The translations under genes and the position numbers were made by a program. From Gimesia aquarii (GTDB lineage Bacteria; Planctomycetota; Planctomycetia; Planctomycetales; Planctomycetaceae), in contig NZ_CP037422.1 in assembly GCF_007748175.1 (NCBI RefSeq), forward strand, positions 1,466,528 through 1,530,527: a stretch of DNA of 64,000 nt, read 5' to 3'. Position 1 is the stretch's first letter. Each line of letters starts with the position of its first letter. Positions 1 to 8,902 of this stretch are shown piece after piece. A model generated the notes under the pieces. The model worked only from the letters and a program-made list of their open reading frames with translations, searched no databases and was not told where the DNA came from.

Positions 1-195
1 GGAGCCTTAATCGAACAAGCAGGTTTGAAGGGGACTCGGATTGGTGGTGCTGAAATCAGTGATCGGCATGCAAATTATATCATCAATGATGAAAATGCGA
101 CGACAGAGAACGTACTCGATCTGATCAACTTGGCGCAGAATACCGTTTCTGAAAAGTTTGGTGTCGAGCTTGAGTTAGAAATTGAACTCTGGTAA
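1..195 (+). CDS. murB: UDP-N-acetylenolpyruvoylglucosamine reductase (MurB), C-terminal fragment
   Basis: The window opens inside a rightward reading frame that ends with TAA at 193-195. The 64 visible residues read through a motif typical of the MurB C-terminal domain: a [11 protein letters not shown] stretch, then [15 protein letters not shown] and a DVLDLI helix. In the family this domain supplies the catalytic glutamate (here the E of AEIS) for NADPH-dependent reduction of UDP-GlcNAc-enolpyruvate to UDP-MurNAc in cytoplasmic peptidoglycan synthesis. The FAD-binding N-terminal domains lie outside the window. The stop is only 13 bases from the convergent stop of the next gene, and no hairpin terminator is visible in that gap. 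Confidence 0.85.
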   Translation, partial: GALIEQAGLKGTRIGGAEISDRHANYIINDENATTENVLDLINLAQNTVSEKFGVELELEIELW

Positions 196-208
196 TCGGA
201 TTTTCTCA

Positions 209-1483
209 TTATTTTCCGATGCAATAAACGTGATTAAATGTTCGCAGGAAGACTTGTCCTTCAGAAAAGGCGGGTGTAGAGTTGCTTTTTTCGTGAAGTT
301 CATTCTGAGCAATTTTTTCGAGATGCTTCTGGTTAGGTTTGAAGACGTGCGTTGTGCCATTTTGATCGGTTACATAAAAATGCCCATTTACCAATACCAA
401 AGAACCCCAGCAAGCTGCGCCTCCTGAGCGTTCCTGCCAGATGATTTCTCCGGTCTCCGGATTGAGGCATTGGAATGTGTTGGGGCCGGCATTTGCCATG
501 TAAAGATGATCTTCGGAAATAATTCCAGAAGAAATTCGTTGAGGATTGGGCTCCTTTTGCCAGAGACGCTGTGCTGAAGTGATGTCTCCTGTTCCTCGCA
601 TGCGAAAACCGATTGCAGGTCCATTAAAGCCTCCCATCGCCACACAAATATCACTTGCAATGACCGGGGATGTATAAGCCAGGTCTCCCTTCTGGCCTCG
701 TAAGCCGTAACAACTCCAGATAATTTTTCCCGTTTTGGGATCATAGGCATTCACACGTAATGACATACTGCAAATGATGAGCTTTTGACCGTCTATCTCT
801 GTTACAACTGGAGTGCTCCAGGACCCCATATATTTCCGTTCTTTATTTCGCGAGCCATTCCCTTCAACTGGTTCTGTGGTTTCCCACAGGGTTTTCCCAT
901 TCTCCAGATCAATGCTTGTCATAAAGACCCGTTTTCCAGGCCCACAGTGCAGAATCACCTTTCCTTCGTGCAGAATAGGAGAGGCACCATAACCCCATAT
1001 ATGTTCAAACTCTCCCAGATTCCGATTCCAGAGTTCATTACCGGCGAAGTCATAACAATACAAGCCTGCAGAAGCGTGCCAGACGACAACCCGCTTTCCA
1101 TCTGCAACAGGTGTTGAGCCACAATAATTGTTTGTTTTATGAGTGGGCATGACTTTATCGAAGTTTACAGTTCGAACCCAGAGTTCTCGTCCGTTAGTAC
1201 GATCATAGCAATATAGACTTCGTTTGCGTCCTTTGTTTTCTGCACAGGTTACAAAGACGCGTCCGTTCGAGACGATAGGGCTGCTGTTTCCAGGAGCCGG
1301 GAGTGGTACTTTCCAGAGAATGTTTTGAGACGGACTCCATCTAATGGGGACATCCTTTTCGAGAGAGATTCCATTTCCCCGTGGCCCACGAAACGCAGGC
1401 CAGTCTTCGGCGGTGAGTTTAGTGGAACCAAGAACGAGAGAAGATGAAAAAGCCAAAAATAAAATTTGTAAGAATTGTTTCAT
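209..1483 (-). CDS. exported PQQ-like beta-propeller repeat protein
   Basis: The protein has 424 residues. It begins with a Sec-type signal peptide (about residues 1-25, hydrophobic stretch ILFLAFSSSLVLG) and continues with the DWPAFRGPRGNG opening (from residue 27) typical of planctomycete PQQ-like propellers. The body consists of repeated blades of the form G-x-x-W/Y-C-Y-D-x-x-x-G-x-x-x-W (for example LYCYDRTNGRELW and VNAYDPKTGKIIW), as in the BamB/quinoprotein alcohol dehydrogenase fold. No quinoprotein catalytic residues or haem motif can be recognised, so an enzymatic role is not claimed; a scaffold or carbohydrate-related role outside the cytoplasm is inference. It is the last gene of a leftward run with the DUF1501/PSD1 genes, 48 bases behind the preceding stop-to-start gap. 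Confidence 0.8.
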   Translation of the reverse strand: MKQFLQILFLAFSSSLVLGSTKLTAEDWPAFRGPRGNGISLEKDVPIRWSPSQNILWKVPLPAPGNSSPIVSNGRVFVTCAENKGRKRSLYCYDRTNGRELWVRTVNFDKVMPTHKTNNYCGSTPVADGKRVVVWHASAGLYCYDFAGNELWNRNLGEFEHIWGYGASPILHEGKVILHCGPGKRVFMTSIDLENGKTLWETTEPVEGNGSRNKERKYMGSWSTPVVTEIDGQKLIICSMSLRVNAYDPKTGKIIWSCYGLRGQKGDLAYTSPVIASDICVAMGGFNGPAIGFRMRGTGDITSAQRLWQKEPNPQRISSGIISEDHLYMANAGPNTFQCLNPETGEIIWQERSGGAACWGSLVLVNGHFYVTDQNGTTHVFKPNQKHLEKIAQNELHEKSNSTPAFSEGQVFLRTFNHVYCIGK

Positions 1484-1531
1484 CTTAAAGCCTTTTCAAA
1501 TACGAAATTGATTCGCTTTGAACGATCCTGG

Positions 1532-2941
1532 TTAACTTATCACGTCATGAATGACGTGTCCGTGTACGTCGGTCAGACGCATGTCACGACCACCAAAGCG
1601 AAAGGTCGATTTTGTATGATCTAACCCCAGTAGGTGCAACATCGTAGCGTGGATATCGTGGATTTCCACACGATTTTCTACGACTTTGTAACCCCATTCG
1701 TCGGTGGCCCCATAAGTGACACCGCCTTTCACTCCCCCTCCAGCCATCCACATGGTGAAGCCGAATGGATTATGATCACGTCCATTTTTCCCTTGTGCAA
1801 AAGGTGTTCTACCAAACTCACCTCCCCAGATAACCAGTGTTGATTCCAGCAGCCCTCGTTGTTTGAGATCTTTGAGTAGTCCTGCGATGGGTTGATCAAC
1901 TGCGCGGGCATTATTTTCATGATCACGTTTCAAGTTACTGTGCTGGTCCCAGCGATCACTGCTAACACTGGTGCAAGTTAATTCGACAAATCGTACTCCT
2001 CGTTCGATAAGCCTTCTCGCTAACAGGCACTCTGCGGCATAGATTTGCGTGGGTTTGTATTTTGCATTGAAGCCGTACAAGTCCAGTGTTGATTGGCTTT
2101 CTCTGGTGAACGACATTAAATCAGGAATCGCCAATTGCATTTTGTAGGCAAGTTCATAGTTAGAGATGGCTGATTCTATTTCATCATGCACACCGGATTG
2201 CAGTTGTTTAAATCTGTCGAGCTGCTGCATAAGTTTCAGTTTTTGTTGTTGGGTTTGGGCCAGTTTTTCCTGCCGTTTTACATTGGCGATGCCACTGCCA
2301 CCTGGCTTGAATACGGATCCCTGAAAGCTGGCAGGCAGGAAACCACTATTAAAGCAGTCCAGTCCACCCGGCGGAATGAGGCCACCGTTAATGACAACAA
2401 AGCCAGGTAAGTTCTGACATTCACTGCCTAAGCCATAGTTGACCCACGCACCCATACTGGGACGTCCTTGTAAGCCACTACCTGTATGGAGAAAGTAGTT
2501 AGCAAAAGTGTGTTCAGGGAATTGCGAAACCACAGAACGAATCACAGCGAGGTCGTCGACACACTCACCGATATTTGGGAAGAGATCGCTGACTGGATTA
2601 CCGCTTTCACCGTATGGTTTAAATTTCCAGGGGCTTTCAAGAACCTTACCCACATTATCAAATTGCGTTGCTTCGACCTTAAAAAAGTCGCTGGGACTTT
2701 TACCATTATATTTGGTCAGTAATGGTTTGGGGTCAAATGTATCGACTTGCGAAGGTCCTCCGTCCATATATAAGAAGATCACATTTTTCGCTTTGGGGGG
2801 AAAATGCGTTTTATCTGTTGCTTCTCCCGAAAACGCCCGGTCTTGCAAGAGTGCAGTCAATGCAGCTGCACCAAAACCGTTAGCGCATTGTTTCAGCATG
2901 TCACGTCGCGTAAATTGTTGTCGGAATTGACCGCAGTGCAT
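1532..2941 (-). CDS. DUF1501 family exported protein
   Basis: The protein has 469 residues. The N terminus carries a twin-arginine type leader (TRRDMLK at residues 11-17, then an Ala-rich hydrophobic stretch). The body has the DUF1501 hallmarks: NVIFLYMDGGPSQVDTFDPK, a GGEFGRTPFAQ segment and GRDHNPFGFTMWMAGGG. DUF1501 has an alkaline-phosphatase/sulfatase-like fold with conserved metal-ligand-like Asp and His residues, but its substrate is not established. In planctomycetes these genes are almost always paired with a PSCyt/DUF1549/DUF1553 gene, and here the partner ends 30 bases upstream. Co-transcription with it is likely. Confidence 0.9.
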   Translation of the reverse strand: MHCGQFRQQFTRRDMLKQCANGFGAAALTALLQDRAFSGEATDKTHFPPKAKNVIFLYMDGGPSQVDTFDPKPLLTKYNGKSPSDFFKVEATQFDNVGKVLESPWKFKPYGESGNPVSDLFPNIGECVDDLAVIRSVVSQFPEHTFANYFLHTGSGLQGRPSMGAWVNYGLGSECQNLPGFVVINGGLIPPGGLDCFNSGFLPASFQGSVFKPGGSGIANVKRQEKLAQTQQQKLKLMQQLDRFKQLQSGVHDEIESAISNYELAYKMQLAIPDLMSFTRESQSTLDLYGFNAKYKPTQIYAAECLLARRLIERGVRFVELTCTSVSSDRWDQHSNLKRDHENNARAVDQPIAGLLKDLKQRGLLESTLVIWGGEFGRTPFAQGKNGRDHNPFGFTMWMAGGGVKGGVTYGATDEWGYKVVENRVEIHDIHATMLHLLGLDHTKSTFRFGGRDMRLTDVHGHVIHDVIS

Positions 2942-2971
2942 GTTAATGACCTTCTGAGGAACATCTTGAAA

Positions 2972-5900
2972 CTAAAAAACGTATATAAACTCTTTAAGAT
3001 TAAAAATAACATGTCCTAACTCTGCCCAAACAAGGGCTGAATTAGAATTTTGTTTGGTACGTGCGATAATAAATTGACGTGCTGCCGATAATTCTTCTGA
3101 GGTTGGAAGCCGACTTAATGCCGATTCATACATCCAGCGAATTCGGTCATCGGTTGTTTGCTGTTTCAATTGTTTGGTCACACGTTCTCCCCAAAGCCCA
3201 GACTGTTGAATCACGAATGGATCATTCATCATAATCAGGGCTTGTGCAGGAACATTGGATACATTACGACGTCCCATTGTGCTGAAGGGGCTGGGGGTGT
3301 CATAGGCCAACATCATGGGAGAGAGAAAGTTACGGCGGACCTGGATATAGATGGATCGTCTACCGTTGCCGTCCAGTGGACCGTTTTTAGGTGGTTTACC
3401 ACGTCCATCCATAAATTTGGTCAGATGAATTGGTATGGATGGGCCATACATTTTTAAATCGATTCTTCCCGAAATCTCTAACAGAGCATCACGGATTGCT
3501 TCACCCTCCAGACGCTTTAACGGCATTTTATGGAGATATATATTTTTGGGATCGACTTCTGATACATCCAATGTTGTCTGACTGGACTGTTGATAGGTTT
3601 TTGTAAGCACGATGTACTTAATCATTTGCTTGATAGAACGCCCCTCTCTTAAGAATTTGAGAGCGAGGAAATCTAATAGTTCAGGATGTGAAGGGCGTTC
3701 TCCCAAAACACCAAAATTATCGACGCTGGGAACAATCCCACGACTGAATAGATGTGCCCAAATACGATTTACAATTACGCGATGGGTTAAAGGGTTAGCA
3801 GGATCATTAATGGCTTGTGCTAACTGGAGTCGTCCGCTTCCCGAATTATTCACCGGTGACTTACCATCCAGCGCTTCCAGAAACCGACGTTTGATTACGG
3901 GGCCGAGATTCTGGTGGCTGCCCCGGATCAGGACATGGTCATTTTCAGTACTCCCATCCATTATCGCCATCGCAGTTTGTGACTTTGTTTGGATAGAATG
4001 CTTTAGTTGTTCGCGTTGTTTTTTGTATTCTTCTATTTCCTTAGAAAGTGCCTGTCGTTCTTTACTTCCCGATTCTGAGAATAATTCCGGGTGAATGAGT
4101 ACCCAGTTAATAAGCGAAACGGTTTGTGAACTGGGTTGCTGGTCACTGTCAAAATATTCTTCAAAAGCAGTTTCGAACGCTTTTTGTACTTTGACGGTCT
4201 TCAGGCTGACTGAGGTTAAAGATTGTTCGGGATGCGGTGCCGCGTGTTTTACCTGATAGACTTCCAGTGGTTCTTTCTCAAGAGGAGTGAATTCCAGGTG
4301 AATACGGTGACCTTTGTATCTTGATAAATCATGAGTGATCCACTGCGGCTGATGTTGGGCATTTGCAGAAACTTTTTTCAATGTCGAACCATGCAGCGGG
4401 CCAAACAACATGCGATGCGAGTCTACACAAGCGTAAACCCAGCAGCTTCCTTTCACTCTGTAGGAGACCGGTCCGCGCACTTCGAAGGTGGGAGTCCGTA
4501 AAGTGCGACCCGAGCGAGGGAAGGATCGCAGTTTGTTTTTTTGATTCATCTTTGGTGAGGGAGTATCGGCTATGTCATCCCAGAGGGAATCACGCTTGGC
4601 GGCACCTTCTAAAAGCAAACTAAGTGGGTTGTGTTGATTTGATGGATCCAAAACCAGAGTCCCCCGTGGTTGTGGTGCAAGTCCAAAGGTAAACCCATCA
4701 GTAATAAAATCTTTTAGATCGCAATTGCCATAATCAATGATGGTTCTGTCATCAGACCCGGACTTTGGGTGTGTCTTTGAATTGAACTGTGCGGGAGAGG
4801 CTTTTGAACCAGAATCCATAAAAAGTGTCGTGGTCAGACTGTTCTCTTTGCCTTGGTTGCTCTGCAAAAAAAGAATCCAGTGTTTGAGAATCGAGGCATT
4901 TAGTTTTTTCGCTGAAGCTTGCCGGTTGATTTCTTGATCAACATTTGATGAACTTTGGCGAACAAGTAAATCGGCAGTCTGATAATAAGCTAAGAAGTTT
5001 TTCATCTGACCAGCGAACGCATTTTTTATTTTAGTCTTTAAAATCTTTTGTTTCTGTTGATAAAGTTGTTCTGCCTGATGTGCGATTTTTTGATTGTGTA
5101 GCATCGACTCAAAGCGAACCTGATGATAATTGCTGCTTTGCAAGTATCCATACAGAGCGTAATAGTCTTTGGTTGAGATTGCATCAAACTTGTGATCGTG
5201 ACAGCGTGCACAAGAAACAGTCATGCCAATAAATGATTTGGTCATGACATCTATTGCATTGTCAAATCGGTCCGTTTCATCCTTGCGAATATCGACAGGA
5301 GAGTGGACCCATTCTCCCAAATACCAGAACGCAGTTGCCAGCACGGATTCATTGAATTGTTTGTCAGGATGGAGACGGGGATGTTCCACTAAGTCACCGG
5401 CAATATGCTCTGTCACGAATTGATCGTAAGAGAGATCGGCGTTCAAAGCTCGGATGACATAGTCGCGATATTGGTAAGCATTCGGCGCATCATTATCAAA
5501 TTCGTGACCCCGAGATTCCGCATACCGCATCAAGTCCAGCCAGTGTCGTGCCCAGCGTTCTCCGAATTGGGGAGAAGCCAGAAGTTGATCGACTAACTTT
5601 TCTGTTGCATTTTCAGATTTGTCATTCAGATAAGAGTGGATTTGTTCTGGAGTAGGGGGGAGTCCAATTAAGTCATAATATAATCGGCGAATAATTGTCC
5701 GTTTGTCGGCAGCATGGCTGGGCCTCAAATTTTTTTCTTCAAGCCTTGCTAGAATAAAGTGATCAACCGGGTGATGAGACCAGCTTTTATTTTTCACTTT
5801 AGGAGGAGATACATCTTGGATTGGCTGCCATACCCAATGTTCGGCTCGTCGTTTTTTTAGATCAAAAATTTCTGCGTTTCCAGATTCGACCGGTGGTTCT

Positions 5901-6313
5901 TCGTTGGGCCAGGGGAGTCCCATTTCAACCCAGTGTGTTAAAAGCCCGATTTGTTCTTTCTTCAGTCTGGTATCAGGAGGCATCTCGAATGATTCATAGC
6001 GTATGGCTTCCAGGAGAAGACTCGCATGCGGTTTTTTGAATTCAACAGAAGGCCCTGAATCGCCACCTTTTAGAATCAGGTCGCGCGAGTCTAACCGAAG
6101 TCCACCTTCCAGCCGTTTGGCTTTGCCGCTGTGGCATTGGTAGCAGTGTTCAGCAAGCAACGGACGAATTGATTTTTCAAAGAATTCCAACTGTTGAGCA
6201 GAAAACAAGGGAACGGAATCTGCTTGCGATTTTGGTTCCTCAGCCCTGGTTGAAAAACTGACGAACCCGACTAAAAGCAATAAAACAGATATGATTCGGA
6301 GAATATGTTTCAT
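2972..6313 (-). CDS. PSCyt1-DUF1549-DUF1553 (PSD1) cytochrome-like protein
   Basis: The protein has 1113 residues with a signal peptide at about 1-24. The planctomycete cytochrome C domain comes first, with the haem motif CYQCH at residues 57-61 followed by the family signature LRLDSRD. DUF1549 (PSCyt2) follows at roughly 165-375 and includes a second Cys pair, SCARCHDHKFD, near residue 367. A central region of about 400 residues contains a beta-rich module (ARTLRTPTFEVRGPV-like), and DUF1553 (PSD1) closes the protein, with PSVDNFGVLGERPSHPELLDF near 850. The protein is probably periplasmic. The family is confined mainly to Planctomycetes/Verrucomicrobia and its reaction is unknown; a redox role with DUF1501 partners is inferred. 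Its ATG overlaps the stop of a 39-codon ORF. Confidence 0.92.
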   Translation of the reverse strand: MKHILRIISVLLLLVGFVSFSTRAEEPKSQADSVPLFSAQQLEFFEKSIRPLLAEHCYQCHSGKAKRLEGGLRLDSRDLILKGGDSGPSVEFKKPHASLLLEAIRYESFEMPPDTRLKKEQIGLLTHWVEMGLPWPNEEPPVESGNAEIFDLKKRRAEHWVWQPIQDVSPPKVKNKSWSHHPVDHFILARLEEKNLRPSHAADKRTIIRRLYYDLIGLPPTPEQIHSYLNDKSENATEKLVDQLLASPQFGERWARHWLDLMRYAESRGHEFDNDAPNAYQYRDYVIRALNADLSYDQFVTEHIAGDLVEHPRLHPDKQFNESVLATAFWYLGEWVHSPVDIRKDETDRFDNAIDVMTKSFIGMTVSCARCHDHKFDAISTKDYYALYGYLQSSNYHQVRFESMLHNQKIAHQAEQLYQQKQKILKTKIKNAFAGQMKNFLAYYQTADLLVRQSSSNVDQEINRQASAKKLNASILKHWILFLQSNQGKENSLTTTLFMDSGSKASPAQFNSKTHPKSGSDDRTIIDYGNCDLKDFITDGFTFGLAPQPRGTLVLDPSNQHNPLSLLLEGAAKRDSLWDDIADTPSPKMNQKNKLRSFPRSGRTLRTPTFEVRGPVSYRVKGSCWVYACVDSHRMLFGPLHGSTLKKVSANAQHQPQWITHDLSRYKGHRIHLEFTPLEKEPLEVYQVKHAAPHPEQSLTSVSLKTVKVQKAFETAFEEYFDSDQQPSSQTVSLINWVLIHPELFSESGSKERQALSKEIEEYKKQREQLKHSIQTKSQTAMAIMDGSTENDHVLIRGSHQNLGPVIKRRFLEALDGKSPVNNSGSGRLQLAQAINDPANPLTHRVIVNRIWAHLFSRGIVPSVDNFGVLGERPSHPELLDFLALKFLREGRSIKQMIKYIVLTKTYQQSSQTTLDVSEVDPKNIYLHKMPLKRLEGEAIRDALLEISGRIDLKMYGPSIPIHLTKFMDGRGKPPKNGPLDGNGRRSIYIQVRRNFLSPMMLAYDTPSPFSTMGRRNVSNVPAQALIMMNDPFVIQQSGLWGERVTKQLKQQTTDDRIRWMYESALSRLPTSEELSAARQFIIARTKQNSNSALVWAELGHVIFNLKEFIYVF

Positions 6314-6429
6314 GCTTTTTTCCCGGGTTTGGCTCGTGATTCATCTTGAGGATCTTTAGGCAACAACTCACGATTGTTGAGGACACTCCAAGGTGGTGGG
6401 AACAATATCCGATTAATGAATATTGCCAT
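6310..6429 (-). CDS. possible small protein (39 aa) translationally coupled to PSD1
   Basis: This is a 39-codon ORF, beginning MAIFINRILFPPPW and ending in a basic tail (SRAKPGKKA). It fills most of the 203-base gap between the upstream DUF1501 gene and the PSD1 gene. Its TGA stop overlaps the PSD1 ATG in an ATGA arrangement, a configuration often seen with translational coupling. No Shine-Dalgarno sequence is visible before its ATG, and no homologue is recognised. It could be chance, a leader ORF or a real small protein. The N-terminal third is hydrophobic, but too short and proline-rich for a clear membrane helix. Confidence 0.35.
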   Translation of the reverse strand: MAIFINRILFPPPWSVLNNRELLPKDPQDESRAKPGKKA

Positions 6430-6516
6430 AAGCTATTTTAATGCTTTCAGTTGAAGCGATTCAAGGTTTAAATAGCAATGCGGAGCCAGACAGTCGGATT
6501 CGATGGGAACCTTAAA

Positions 6517-7884
6517 CTAATTAACTAATTCAGGTAAGGGTCTGGCATGATCTTCGACCAGATATTGAGGACGACCACTGAAATCTTCAATCGTCGTCTG
6601 CTCTGTTTCAATACCGACATTATGATAAAGGGTCGCAAAGAGTTCCGGGAATGTAACAGGACGATCAACGGCTTCTCCAGCCAGTTGGTCAGTCGCACCA
6701 ATGACCTGACCGGTTTTCATGCCCCCTCCAAAGAGAATCGCAGAATTCACTCGAGGCCAATGATCTCGACCTACTTGTGCACTGATTTTGGGAGTACGTC
6801 CAAATTCACCCCAGATGGCGACAGTGCAATCCTGGTCTAAACCTCTTTGATGAAGATCTTCTAATAACGCACTCACACATTGGTCGAATATCGGAAAGTC
6901 TTCTGCTTCTCGTTTAAAGATGGAATTGTTTTTCCCGCCGTGCCAGTCCCATTTGCTATAATTCAAAGTGACAACGCGTGCACCGGCTTCAATCAGTCTT
7001 CGTGCGACAAGCATACTTTGCGGTACACGAGGTGCGCCATTGCTGTCGATGAATTTTGTTGGGTCCCCGGTACCGTAACGTTCAACGGTTTTAGGATCTT
7101 CTTTGGAAAGGTCCAGAGCTTCTGCCAGTTGAGAAGAAGTCAGAACGCCCATGGCCTGTTCGTTGAATGTATCCAAACCATTCATCATGCCCGAAGCATC
7201 TGCCTCTCGTTTGAAATTGTCGATGCTCTGAAGTAGCTTTTTTCGATCAGAAAGCCGTTCCAAAGAAATCCCATTCAGAACCATGTCATGCCGAGTTGGC
7301 CCCATCGGTCGGAAGGGGGACTCGGAAAGGCCAAGGAAACCGGGACCGGGTTCATTGTAAGGACCGTGAGTACAAGGATAACAGAGGCTGATGAAGGGAG
7401 GTGCTGATTCCACATGTGCACCCTGGAGTTTCGAAACAGTCGAACCGAATTGAGGCCAGCCGCCTTGTGGTGTAGGTTTACGGGGATTGTGACCGTTGAA
7501 GCACTGAATGGCATCATGACCACTTTGAGATCCCACAATCGAACGCACTAAAACCATTTTATCCATGAGTTGAGCCATGCGTGGAAAGGCTTCACAGATT
7601 TCGATTCCAGGAACATTGGTAGCGATGGGACGCCAGGGGCCTGCGATTTCTTTGGGGGCTTCTGGTTTGAGATCAATCATGTCCTGATGTGGTGGCCCAC
7701 CCACCAGATAAATCATGATGACAGATTTTTGACGTTTTTTGTTGGCAGGGTTTGATTCTGCCTGCAGGATGTGGGGTAAAGTCAGACCAGAGAAGCCAAG
7801 ACTACCAATTTGAAGGAAATTACGCCGCGTTAATCCATCACAAAATGAGGGTTTTGATTGGCCGTGACCTAATAATGTCAGCAT
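6517..7884 (-). CDS. DUF1501 family exported protein (second copy)
   Basis: The protein has 455 residues. A twin-arginine leader is evident (LTRRNFLQIGSLGFSG at residues 19-34). DUF1501 motifs follow: MIYLVGGPPHQDMIDLKPEAP, a WGEFGRTPKIS segment and GRDHWPRVNSAILFGGG. It differs from the copy at 1532-2941 in the region preceding the GRDH motif, so the two are old paralogues rather than a recent duplication. It is the first gene of the leftward cluster DUF1501, small ORF, PSD1, DUF1501, PQQ propeller. Substrate unknown. Upstream, 103 bases separate it from the aldolase gene. Confidence 0.9.
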   Translation of the reverse strand: MLTLLGHGQSKPSFCDGLTRRNFLQIGSLGFSGLTLPHILQAESNPANKKRQKSVIMIYLVGGPPHQDMIDLKPEAPKEIAGPWRPIATNVPGIEICEAFPRMAQLMDKMVLVRSIVGSQSGHDAIQCFNGHNPRKPTPQGGWPQFGSTVSKLQGAHVESAPPFISLCYPCTHGPYNEPGPGFLGLSESPFRPMGPTRHDMVLNGISLERLSDRKKLLQSIDNFKREADASGMMNGLDTFNEQAMGVLTSSQLAEALDLSKEDPKTVERYGTGDPTKFIDSNGAPRVPQSMLVARRLIEAGARVVTLNYSKWDWHGGKNNSIFKREAEDFPIFDQCVSALLEDLHQRGLDQDCTVAIWGEFGRTPKISAQVGRDHWPRVNSAILFGGGMKTGQVIGATDQLAGEAVDRPVTFPELFATLYHNVGIETEQTTIEDFSGRPQYLVEDHARPLPELVN

Positions 7885-7987
7885 ATCTGATCTGTCTCCT
7901 GCTGCGGTTTGAATCTTTAATCGCAGACAGATTGTATCAATTTTTGCTTATGTGTTCCAGAGGGGCTTGAAAAGATTCTATAAATCT

Positions 7988-8758
7988 TCAGTTTCTGGCT
8001 CTCTCTCGCAATTCAGGCAGGGCCGCACGAATTCCATTTGTTCCCAAGGTTGCAATCGTACCAATGTTTACGAATCGGTAACCTTCGTCAATTGCCTGAC
8101 GGCACCGGTCCAGGTCACCAAAAGTAATTCCCGCAGGTTTATTTGCTGTCGCAACTCGTTTGGGGAACTCAGCCAATAATTCCAGAAGCTTTGGATGTTC
8201 TATTTGACCGATGATTCCCAGGGAAGCAGAAAGGTCCATCGGTCCGGCAAAGAGGACATCAATACCGTCTACAGCCGCGATTTCTTCGATATTTTCAATT
8301 CCTTCAGGTGATTCGATTTGAGCGACGATTGCTGTTTCCTCGTTAGCGTGTGGCAGATAATCGTCAAAGGAAAAGTCCATGAACATCGTCCAATCAGGAG
8401 ATACACCACGTGTTCCTTCGGGGGGATATTTTGCATATTGGACAGCTAGTCGGGCTTCCTCAGCATTATTGATCTGAGGTACCATGATTGTGTTGGCTCC
8501 GATATCTAATGCTTTTTTGAAGAAAATGGGGTCCAAACCAGGAACTCGAATCATAGGCATGCATCCCTTTCTGCGCGCGATCTCAGGAATATGTTTGACT
8601 TCATTTACGCCATAAGGACGATGCTCCAGATCGACCCACAAAAAGTCGATGCCCGTATCAACGGAGAGTTTGGCTAGAATTTCTGACGCATCCGGCATAG
8701 CGACTCCCAAGGCAATATCTCCTTGAGAAAGCAGCGTTTTGATTTTATTTTCGAACAT
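7988..8758 (-). CDS. HpcH/HpaI aldolase family protein
   Basis: A TIM-barrel class II aldolase/citrate lyase family protein of about 256 residues. Family motifs are clear: FLWVDLEHRPYG, PMIRVPG, the TIMVPQINNAEEA strand and KYPPEGTRGV, and the metal-binding pair in QIESPEGIENI (Glu) and FAGPMDLSASLG (Asp). Members cleave or form 2-keto-3-deoxy sugar acids or 4-hydroxy-2-oxo acids with divalent metal; the exact substrate cannot be read from sequence. I chose the ATG at 8758 because the homologous core begins there (MFENKIKTLL); an in-frame ATG at 8824 would add 22 residues that look non-homologous. Cytoplasmic. Confidence 0.85.
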   Translation of the reverse strand: MFENKIKTLLSQGDIALGVAMPDASEILAKLSVDTGIDFLWVDLEHRPYGVNEVKHIPEIARRKGCMPMIRVPGLDPIFFKKALDIGANTIMVPQINNAEEARLAVQYAKYPPEGTRGVSPDWTMFMDFSFDDYLPHANEETAIVAQIESPEGIENIEEIAAVDGIDVLFAGPMDLSASLGIIGQIEHPKLLELLAEFPKRVATANKPAGITFGDLDRCRQAIDEGYRFVNIGTIATLGTNGIRAALPELRERARN

Positions 8759-8841
8759 TGTTGCGTCCAGAAAAAAGAAGAGGTCTGATTGAAGGGGGTG
8801 AGCTTGTTGAAAACCAAATCGCATGATAAGCGGAAAAGTAG

Positions 8842-8872
8842 AAACGGCATACCCTCGGAGAGTATGCCGTTT
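8842..8872 (-). terminator. hairpin terminator downstream of the secreted hypothetical gene
   Basis: Perfect 11-bp inverted repeat (AAACGGCATAC at 8842-8852, GTATGCCGTTT at 8862-8872) with a 9-base loop. It lies 30 bases beyond the stop of the leftward gene at 8903-9871. On the minus strand the hairpin is followed by CTACTTTT, a modest T-rich tail. It also separates that gene from the aldolase start. Confidence 0.65.
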
Positions 8873-8902
8873 ATGAATTCTGCTTTTTTGTCAGCTGTTT
8901 GA

